From NCBI GenBank assembly GCA_963596015.1, contig CAVBJS010000004.1, positions 1 through 64,000 of the forward strand: 64,000 nt of DNA. The letters are read 5' to 3'. Positions 58,385 through 64,000 of the stretch are shown piece by piece. The notes under the pieces are model-generated. The model saw nothing but the letters and a program-made list of their open reading frames with translations. It was not told where the DNA came from and did no database searches. The position numbers were made by a program, and so were the translations under genes. Position 1 is the first letter of the stretch; each line of letters begins with the position of its first letter. Origin of the DNA: CAG-791 sp963596015 (GTDB taxonomy: Bacteria; Bacillota; Clostridia; Lachnospirales; Lachnospiraceae).

Positions 58385-59811
58385 CAGGCTTCCTTCCCAT
58401 ATGCAAATTCCATTCGTATTTCCAAACCGCCCATCGGAGAAACGCAGGCAAAAACACTTCCACCCATCTGCTTTACCGCCGCCGATACGATAGCCAGGCC
58501 AAGACCACTGCCCTGATGCGGATTTTGTCTGGATGGGTCAACACGATAAAAGACCTCAAACAAATGGGGAAGGGCTTCTTCGGGAACCCCCGGCCCGTCA
58601 TCGGCAAAAGACAGGTAAAATCCTTGTTCCTGTCGATGAAGTACTATCCGGAGCATTCCCTGTTCTTTTATTTTATATTTCAGACTGTTTTCCATAATAT
58701 TGGCTACAATCCGCTGCAGCTGCACAGGATCTGCCTGCATAGTAACCGCTTCCAGATCCGTCCTGATGGAAAGCCCCTTCTGACAGTATTCCTCTTGCCG
58801 GGCATTCACCATCTCTTCTATAGCCTCATCCAGCCTTATTTCACATGTCTTTGCCTGATACTCTCCCAATTCCATTTTTGTAAACAGAAATAATCGCGAA
58901 ACGATCCTGTCCAGATCCCTTGCCTTGGCATTGATGGTTTCCAGGTAACGCTGCTGTGCCTCCGGCGTTTTGGCGATACCATCCAAAAGTCCTTCCACAT
59001 AGGCCTGAATAGAGGTAAGGGGCGAACGAATATCATGGGAAATACCGGCAATCAATTCCTTTCGGCTGCGTTCCTGCTGCTGAATCTGCTGCACCAGTTC
59101 CTTTAATCTTCCCGCCATCTCATTGAAGTCTCGGCAAACCGGCAGGAACTCATCCTGTCTATCATAGGCGATGCGGTACTCTAAATTTCCATCTCTTAAT
59201 TCATGCACGCCCTTTACCAAAATGTCCAGGGGCTCCTCGATCCGCCGAAATACATATTTGGTCAAAAAGCGGTTAGCTAATAAAATAGAGAGAAAGATCA
59301 CAAGCAGAATGACCGCTGCCGATAAGAGCACTGCTGTTTTAAGTTCTGCATAAGAGTGTACGTTATAATATTCCCCTGACAGAAAAATAGTATAAACCTC
59401 CTCCTGTATCGTGCACTGATCCGCATACAGCATATGTCCGTTTTGGGTGATCATACCATTATTTTCTAACAAAGCGGCCGCCGCATACAGCCCGCTGTCA
59501 TCGGCTATCTCATCCCCATAGACATAGACGGTGCTGCCCGAACAGTTCACCTTAAGCCGAAGGTGATTCTTTTCCAAGATCACATCAACGGAAGAAAAAT
59601 CCCACCCATTCTCCAGGCTCTCTTTTACTCCCTCGGAAACAGCCGTACATACTACCTCAAATTCTTCCTGATCATGGATCCCGATTCCCAAGCCATGGAT
59701 CAGGGCAAACCAGATAAATCCCACGCAGGCCACACCGATCAAAGTTGTCGCCATCACCGGGATTAAGATCATCAGAATATTTGACCAGAACAGTCTTTTC
59801 TTGATCGTCAT
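58384..59811 (-). CDS. Sensor histidine kinase (HisKA type)
   Basis: A 475-residue membrane kinase. Two membrane segments (about residues 10-37 and 160-182) flank an extracellular domain. HAMP (about 183-240) is followed by the HisKA H box LIAGISHDIRSPLTSIQAY, N box NIMENSLKYK and G boxes DDGPGVPEE and GSGLGLAIV. It pairs with the OmpR-type regulator. Two tiny peptide genes are divergent from it, and a P-type ATPase lies downstream, so the system may respond to membrane stress or peptides. Confidence 0.93.
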   Translation of the reverse strand: MTIKKRLFWSNILMILIPVMATTLIGVACVGFIWFALIHGLGIGIHDQEEFEVVCTAVSEGVKESLENGWDFSSVDVILEKNHLRLKVNCSGSTVYVYGDEIADDSGLYAAAALLENNGMITQNGHMLYADQCTIQEEVYTIFLSGEYYNVHSYAELKTAVLLSAAVILLVIFLSILLANRFLTKYVFRRIEEPLDILVKGVHELRDGNLEYRIAYDRQDEFLPVCRDFNEMAGRLKELVQQIQQQERSRKELIAGISHDIRSPLTSIQAYVEGLLDGIAKTPEAQQRYLETINAKARDLDRIVSRLFLFTKMELGEYQAKTCEIRLDEAIEEMVNARQEEYCQKGLSIRTDLEAVTMQADPVQLQRIVANIMENSLKYKIKEQGMLRIVLHRQEQGFYLSFADDGPGVPEEALPHLFEVFYRVDPSRQNPHQGSGLGLAIVSAAVKQMGGSVFACVSPMGGLEIRMEFAYGKEA

Positions 59812-60021
59812 GCTACTTTTCTACTCTCCATTTCAACAGCGCTTTGTCAAAAGCAGCACACAGGTCTTCGATTCTCCCAAAGCGACCTTACGATCCGCGC
59901 GTGTCCAAGATCTGTGCTGCCATTAAAGATATCTTATTTTATGGTAGCACACTCGCACTGAGAATTTATAAACAGCTTTTAAACTCGACACAGTTCTGCA
60001 TTTTCTTTTGTTTCCATCATA

Positions 60022-60040
60022 TTTGATACGCTTTTGATAC
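60022..60040. promoter_or_regulatory. Direct repeat TTTGATAC with 11-bp period
   Basis: TTTGATAC occurs at 60022-60029 and again at 60033-60040, one helical turn apart, a layout typical of OmpR-type regulator sites. It lies between the kinase gene and the small peptide genes. Confidence 0.45.
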
Positions 60041-60180
60041 ACGCATTGAAGTAGAATTAGCTCAATAAAGAAAGAGAGACAGAGAAATAAAAAAAGAGTA
60101 AGAATCTGATATCTCTATCCAAAAAAGTGAAACGAACAATTTACCTGAACCTATTAACTTTTCAAAAAAAGGATGTAGCT

Positions 60181-60258
60181 ATGTATTGGTTGATCCCTGT
60201 TAGCCTTCTCGTAATGAAGGTTTGTGAAGTGATCCTCAAAGAAATGGACAAGAAGTAA
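60181..60258 (+). CDS. Small hydrophobic peptide, 25 residues
   Basis: ATG at 60181 opens MYWLIPVSLLVMKVCEVILK followed by EMDKK and TAA. Preceded by AAAAAAAGGATGTAGCT, a plausible ribosome binding site. The N-terminal twenty residues are hydrophobic, the end charged, so it would be a single-span membrane peptide or amphipathic helix. No family recognised. It lies 60 nt before a second tiny gene in the same direction, both before a terminator, divergent from the two-component system at 58384-59811. Confidence 0.5.
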   Translation: MYWLIPVSLLVMKVCEVILKEMDKK

Positions 60259-60317
60259 AAAAGTAAAAAAGAAGTTTCGTAAATAAAGAAAGATTATAAA
60301 CGAAAGGAGACAACATT

Positions 60318-60386
60318 ATGTTATCGATCTTAAAGACTATCATTTCCATTGGAAGCATATTCAGAAAGATTTTTACACAGAAATAG
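60318..60386 (+). CDS. Small cationic amphipathic peptide, 22 residues
   Basis: ATG at 60318 opens MLSILKTIISIGSIFRKIFT followed by QK and TAG. GAAAGGAGACAACATT upstream is one of the best ribosome binding sites in the window. Plotted as a helix, Ile/Leu/Phe fall on one side and Lys/Arg/Ser/Thr on the other; net charge is about +4. It resembles membrane-active peptides such as phenol-soluble-modulin-like or leaderless bacteriocin peptides, or a type I toxin, in general character only. A terminator follows at 60436. Confidence 0.6.
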   Translation: MLSILKTIISIGSIFRKIFTQK

Positions 60387-60435
60387 CCGCACAGGGCTTA
60401 CAATTTAATACCGCACTTAATGAAAGCAGATGAAT

Positions 60436-60478
60436 GAAAGCAGGTGAAGACGAAAGTCCTCACCTGCTTCTTTTCATT
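60436..60478 (+). terminator. Terminator of the small peptide genes
   Basis: AAGCAGGTGA-AGAC and GTC-CTCACCTGCTT form a stem with loop GAAA, followed by CTTTTCATTT. It lies 50 nt after the second peptide gene. Confidence 0.8.
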
Positions 60479-60517
60479 TAATACTTCTTTTCATTTAATA
60501 CTTCTTTTCATTTAATA
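60467..60517. repeat. 17-bp tandem repeat, three exact copies
   Basis: CTTCTTTTCATTTAATA occurs at 60467, 60484 and 60501. The first copy includes the tail of the terminator, so that each copy brings an extra T-rich tract. A 14-bp direct repeat (GAAAGCAGATGAAT/GAAAGCAGGTGAAG) lies just before. Confidence 0.9.
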
Positions 60518-60582
60518 ATGCTGCAGACTTTTTGCTTATCTTTGGCGTTGCCGGATCATCCGATGCCCCGCATTGATGCCTC

Positions 60583-61212
60583 TTACTTGATAAATCCTAC
60601 CTGCCTGCTGATAATCTCGATCTGCTCGTCCTTCTTCTTATTATACTCCACCTTCTTCTCTTCAAAGTAGTTCTTGCCATAGGAATCGATGGAGACGATC
60701 AGGGGACCGAACTCTTTTACGTGGCAGTGCCACAGGGTCTCAGGCATTCCTAAATCCTTCCACTGCGCTTCTACGATCTCCTCTACTTCCACTGCTGCCA
60801 CCACAGCATTTCCGGCAGGAAATACACAATGGATCGCGCCGAAATCCTTACAGGCTCTCTCCGTATTTTCCTTCATGCCGCCTTTACCGACGATAACCCG
60901 GACACCGGTGGTCTCTACGAATTCATACTCGAATTTCTCCATTCTCATGGATGTGGTAGGTCCTACGGAGACCATTTCATATTTTTCATCTCCTAACGGA
61001 CGGATGATGGGGCCCGCATGGAGGATCGCAGCATCTCTCACATCAACAGGGATCTCTCTTCCTTCCTCTACCACACGGCGGTGTGCCACATCCCTGCAGG
61101 TAGTGATATCTCCTGTAAGATATACGATGTCACCGATATGGATATCCTTCAAGTCTTCTGCGGATACGGGCGTTACCAGAATCTTCTTACCATCTTCTAT
61201 TTTTACAGCCAT
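60583..61212 (-). CDS. L(+)-tartrate dehydratase / class I fumarase beta subunit (TtdB-like)
   Basis: A 209-residue subunit. Motifs TCRDVAHRR, HAGPIIRPLG, MVSVGPTTSMRMEKFEYEF, VGKGGM and HVKEFGPLIVSIDSYG match TtdB of E. coli closely along the length. It forms, with the alpha subunit, a [4Fe-4S] hydro-lyase making oxaloacetate from tartrate, or malate from fumarate. The start is MAVKIEDGKK at 61210-61212 with GGAAAGGAAAACA. The upstream spacer holds a family A hairpin unit. The motif fit favours tartrate over fumarate, but specificity is not proven by sequence. Confidence 0.87.
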   Translation of the reverse strand: MAVKIEDGKKILVTPVSAEDLKDIHIGDIVYLTGDITTCRDVAHRRVVEEGREIPVDVRDAAILHAGPIIRPLGDEKYEMVSVGPTTSMRMEKFEYEFVETTGVRVIVGKGGMKENTERACKDFGAIHCVFPAGNAVVAAVEVEEIVEAQWKDLGMPETLWHCHVKEFGPLIVSIDSYGKNYFEEKKVEYNKKKDEQIEIISRQVGFIK

Positions 61213-61222
61213 TGTTTTCCTT

Positions 61223-61310
61223 TCCTGCCGCAGCCTGTCTGCGGCACGCGAGGAGAATCTCGCGCAGGCGAATTCTCCGATGTGATCTGCACCTATGACG
61301 TTTACACCAT
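61223..61310. repeat. Single family A hairpin unit between the two dehydratase genes
   Basis: Plus-strand CCTGCCGCAGCCTGTCTGCGGCA, then GAGGAGAATCTCGCGCAGGCGAATTCTCC and ACCTATGACGTTTACACCATC-like sequence. It has the same order of elements as the tandem arrays at 6031 and 21661, here as one copy within an operon. Confidence 0.85.
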
Positions 61311-61321
61311 CATGCGTATGA

Positions 61322-62233
61322 TCAGTTCTCTTCCTTGTACTCAAATCCGGTATGTGTATCTACGGTAAAATGCAGGTCTTTGTCAAATACGATATGTCCT
61401 CTTCTGTGACTCCAGCAGCCCACATTCACAGCGACACCGATGGCGGATGGATGGCGAGCGGTATTCTCAATATTGACACCCATAACAGAATAGTGTCCTC
61501 CCATACCCTGGGGTCCAAGGCCGATGGCATTGATACCGTCTTCCAACAGCTTCTCCATCTTGGCTGCGTTGGCATTGTCGTTATGAGATCCTACCCGACG
61601 CATCAGGGCCTTTTTGGAATTCAGCGCTGCGGTCTCTACGGAGGTTCCCACGCCTACACCTACCAACAGGGGCGGGCAGGCATTTAATCCATAGGTGGTC
61701 ATGCGGTCCAGTACGAACTTGGTCACGCCTTCATAACCTTCGCCGGGCATCAGCACTGTGGCATTGCCGGGAAGTGTACATCCGCCGCCGGCCATGTAGG
61801 TGTAGATCTCACACTGATCGGAGTTAGGAACAATGTCCCACCATACCGTAGGGGTCCCTTTTCCCACATTTTTACCGGTGTTGTACTCATCAAAGGTCTC
61901 TACGGAATTGTGGCGTAAAGGTGTAGCAAAGGTAGCCTGCACCACGGCCTCCTTCAGCAATGCTTCCAGATCGTCGATCAAAGGAAATCCGGTGCCGCAT
62001 TTCACCCAGAATTGTAATACGCCGGTATCCTGGCAGGAAGGACGGTCTAACTGCAATGCCAACTCCTGGTTGCGAAACATGGTATCGTAGATAACCTTGG
62101 TCATGGGGGTATCTTCTTTATCTCTCAGTTCCTGTAATTTGGCGATGACATCATCCGGCAGCTTTTTCGCAGTGAATCCCACGAACTGTGCCATAATGTC
62201 TGTCAGTTTCTTTACCTGTGCTTCGTTTGACAT
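61322..62233 (-). CDS. L(+)-tartrate dehydratase / class I fumarase alpha subunit (TtdA-like)
   Basis: A 303-residue subunit with the three cluster-binding cysteines in RPSCQDTG, AGGGCTLPG and VGCWSHRRG. PLRHNSVETFDEYNTGKNVG and LMPGEGYEGVTKFV align with TtdA. The start is the ATG at 62231-62233 (MSNEAQVKK), for which GGAGGAAAAAGAT is the ribosome binding site; the long frame upstream is non-homologous. It lies between an SLC13 permease gene and the beta subunit. Confidence 0.88.
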   Translation of the reverse strand: MSNEAQVKKLTDIMAQFVGFTAKKLPDDVIAKLQELRDKEDTPMTKVIYDTMFRNQELALQLDRPSCQDTGVLQFWVKCGTGFPLIDDLEALLKEAVVQATFATPLRHNSVETFDEYNTGKNVGKGTPTVWWDIVPNSDQCEIYTYMAGGGCTLPGNATVLMPGEGYEGVTKFVLDRMTTYGLNACPPLLVGVGVGTSVETAALNSKKALMRRVGSHNDNANAAKMEKLLEDGINAIGLGPQGMGGHYSVMGVNIENTARHPSAIGVAVNVGCWSHRRGHIVFDKDLHFTVDTHTGFEYKEEN

Positions 62234-62431
62234 ATCTTTTTCCTCCATGTACTTATTCTTTTCTTTAAAAAGGAATAAATGCGATTGCTTATTTCCTGTG
62301 CATCCATTCCGTTCTTGCAAACAGCTTTTCCGTATGCATGTTTCCCTTTGAATAGCTTTTCTCTGTGACAGCCTTTTTATGTTTATGAACAGTCCTTTCT
62401 TCACAAAAAGAGTTCCTCACGGATAAAAATT

Positions 62432-63709
62432 TTATCCTTGCGGATAAAATGGAAAGGCAATGGGCAAAATGATCATGCTGACCACGGTTGCTATGACGAT
62501 CAATGGCATCCCTGCTTTTACAAAATCCATAAATCTGTAATTTCCGGCACCAACCACCATGGTATTGGCCGGCATGCCGATGGGCGTTGCATAAGCACAG
62601 GAACCTCCAATGACACAAGCCATCAATACCGCTCTGGGATCTGCACCCATTCCCTGGGCAATGGAGACGCAGATCGGTGCCATCAGGGCTGTGGTAGCTG
62701 TGTTGGACATGAAGTTAGTCATGATGCAGCACAGTATGAATACCACAAAGGTAAACAGTACCGGGGACGGATCTGCTCCCAGCGCACCGATCACCTTATC
62801 TGCGATCATTTCCCCTGCACCGGTATTTTCCAATGCCGTTGCCAACGATAAGGTACCTCCAAACAGAAAGATAGTCTTCAGATCGATAGACTTCAGTGCA
62901 TCCCTTTCCGATATAACGCCGGTAATGATCAGCAGTACTGCGCCTACACAGCCGGTGACACAGAGTTTTACGCCGATCTCTTCCTCAAAGATCATACCGA
63001 TCAGCGTGACGATCAGGATCACCAACGACAATACCTTTTTCCACCTGGGAACAGCATCAAAATTCCGAGATTCGTCAAAAATGGAATCCCCCGTATCTAC
63101 TGTATCGTGTTGCGGCAGAAGCTTGAATCCGATGGTGGCATAGAACAAAATACCTGCCAGTAAAATGGGAAGTCCGACGATCCCATACTCGAAGAATCCG
63201 AATTTAAGCCCCAGCGGCTCCAGTGCAGACTGGGCGATCATATTGCCGGGCGCACCGATCAGGGAAAGGTTGCCGCCCATAGCCGCCGCAAAAACCAACG
63301 GCATCAGAAGTCTGGATCTCTTAAAGCCGGATTTCGCTGCAATTCCAATAACCACCGGGATCAGAACTGCTGCAGTACCGGTATTGGAGAGAAAACCACT
63401 CATGACACCGACGATCACCATAATGGCTACGATCAGACCTCGTTCTGTTTTGGCAAACTTCGTGACCAGGCTGCCGATCTCATTAGCCATGCCTGTCTCA
63501 AACAGTGCGCCGCCTACAATGAACATGGCAACAAACAGGATCACGTTGCTGTTGATAAATCCACTGAAGGCATCACTTACGCTTAAGACGCCGGTAACCA
63601 CAAGACCGATACAGACGATCATGGATGTCAGTCCCAACGGGATCTTTTCTGTGACAAACATGACAATGGCAAAAGCCAGGAAAATTAGTGTTATGACTGC
63701 TGGACTCAT
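62432..63709 (-). CDS. SLC13/DASS-family dicarboxylate transporter
   Basis: A 425-residue membrane protein with eleven or so segments and two re-entrant SNT motifs (LSNTGTAAVLIPVVIG and MSNTATTALMAPI), the substrate and Na+ sites of the DASS family. Together with the TtdA/TtdB-like subunits it resembles the ttdABT set, suggesting uptake of tartrate (or exchange with succinate) for fermentation. Start ATG at 63709 with AAAAGGAGGTTGT, directly after a hairpin. A 3' tail repeat (TTTTATCCGCAAGGA/TTTTTATCCGTGAGGA) overlaps the stop codon. Confidence 0.9.
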   Translation of the reverse strand: MSPAVITLIFLAFAIVMFVTEKIPLGLTSMIVCIGLVVTGVLSVSDAFSGFINSNVILFVAMFIVGGALFETGMANEIGSLVTKFAKTERGLIVAIMVIVGVMSGFLSNTGTAAVLIPVVIGIAAKSGFKRSRLLMPLVFAAAMGGNLSLIGAPGNMIAQSALEPLGLKFGFFEYGIVGLPILLAGILFYATIGFKLLPQHDTVDTGDSIFDESRNFDAVPRWKKVLSLVILIVTLIGMIFEEEIGVKLCVTGCVGAVLLIITGVISERDALKSIDLKTIFLFGGTLSLATALENTGAGEMIADKVIGALGADPSPVLFTFVVFILCCIMTNFMSNTATTALMAPICVSIAQGMGADPRAVLMACVIGGSCAYATPIGMPANTMVVGAGNYRFMDFVKAGMPLIVIATVVSMIILPIAFPFYPQG

Positions 63710-63713
63710 ACAA

Positions 63714-63757
63714 CCTCCTTTTCTGAGCAGCTTTGCTGCGAAGCGGCAGCGAAAATG
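63714..63757. repeat. Family B hairpin-Shine-Dalgarno unit before the permease gene
   Basis: On the minus strand GCCGCTTCGCAGCAAAGCTGC then TCAGAAAAGGAGGTTGT and ATG. The hairpin GCAGC-aaa-GCTGC abuts the ribosome binding site, as at 12741. Confidence 0.75.
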
Positions 63758-63851
63758 ATGGATTCATGTAAAGCGAATTTGGAATTTTCACTGTCATCAG
63801 GGCAATCGGTAAACAAGTGACACGGCGCATGTCTGTTTCTTTTGTAACCTC

Positions 63852-63880
63852 ATCATATAAGAGTGTCAGCATAATGTACA
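63852..63880 (-). promoter_or_regulatory. Promoter of the permease-dehydratase operon
   Basis: On the minus strand -35 TGTACA (63875-63880), 17-bp spacer and -10 TATGAT (63852-63857). Confidence 0.6.
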
Positions 63881-63890
63881 TTTCATATAA

Positions 63891-64000
63891 TTGACGTCAG
63901 CATAGCTTTTCCCTATACTAAAGATAAAAAAAAGGTGCCCGTTGACCGGACAACTTCGAGATTCCCAGCCAAACAGCTGAGGACTGAACCAGGGAAGAGA
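63891..64000 (+). promoter_or_regulatory. Rightward promoter and leader of a gene beyond the window
   Basis: -35 TTGACG (63891-63896), 17-bp spacer and -10 TATACT (63914-63919). The leader of at least 75 nt has no start codon with ribosome binding site in the window, and contains TGCCCG...CGGACA and CAGC...GCTG short complementary stretches. TGACGTCA (63892-63899) is a perfect 8-bp palindrome overlapping the -35. Confidence 0.6.

Overview
The window looks like a chromosomal segment of an anaerobic gut-type Firmicute, most likely a member of the Clostridia/Lachnospiraceae. The evidence is GGAGG-type ribosome binding sites, TTGACA/TATAAT promoters with 16-18 bp spacers, a GC content near one half, and a typical gene set: cellobiose phosphorylase, YesM/YesN two-component systems, Na+/alanine symporter, MATE pumps, TalC-type transaldolase, a tartrate-dehydratase-like operon and TIGR01212-type radical SAM protein. 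No phage, insertion sequence, CRISPR array or rRNA is visible. A run of ten N at 820-829 is a scaffold gap, so gene order across it is not proven.

Layout. 1-414: tRNA operon (Pro, Gly, Arg, partial His), then a broken YfcE-like phosphoesterase. 1083-5041: LacI regulator divergent from a GH94 cellobiose phosphorylase with two copies of a 13-bp candidate operator. 5239-14118 (minus): PLP lyase, a sensor/kinase/response-regulator trio, a large membrane protein and a bacterial GT6 glycosyltransferase. 14460-21658: surface cysteine protease, Na+/alanine symporter, MATE pump with MarR regulator, Fe-S aldo/keto reductase. 22643-31853: GH31 alpha-xylosidase/glucosidase, sugar ABC transporter and divergent YesM/YesN sensor pair. 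31845-36360: a cyclic-di-GMP module with a GGDEF protein and an extraordinary ORF that joins an ExbB/ZorA-like channel domain, an EAL domain and half of a rhamnosyltransferase, followed by another glycosyltransferase. 36527-44664: ribokinase-like kinase, Crp/Fnr regulator, ferredoxin-like protein, radical SAM protein, LysR regulator, MATE pump with a hexapeptide repeat, MetE-like methyltransferase. 44794-54869: MATE pump, LacZ with AraC regulator, Nudix hydrolase beside a PLD-SF2-DUF3427 helicase, transaldolase. 55104-60386: P-type ATPase, OmpR-type two-component system and, divergent from it, two unannotated tiny peptide genes. 60583-63709: permease plus TtdA/TtdB-like dehydratase.

The strongest unexplained signals are between genes. 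Palindrome-rich repeat units lie directly upstream of many start codons, so that the last hairpin runs straight into the Shine-Dalgarno sequence. In some cases the repeat also supplies the stop codon of the preceding gene. The stems of these hairpins differ between copies with compensating changes in both arms. Separately, a 283-bp MITE-like element with 19-bp perfect terminal inverted repeats occurs once complete and once truncated at the assembly gap. Most of the carbohydrate genes are paired with a local regulator, which suggests an organism that switches among plant- and host-derived glycans.
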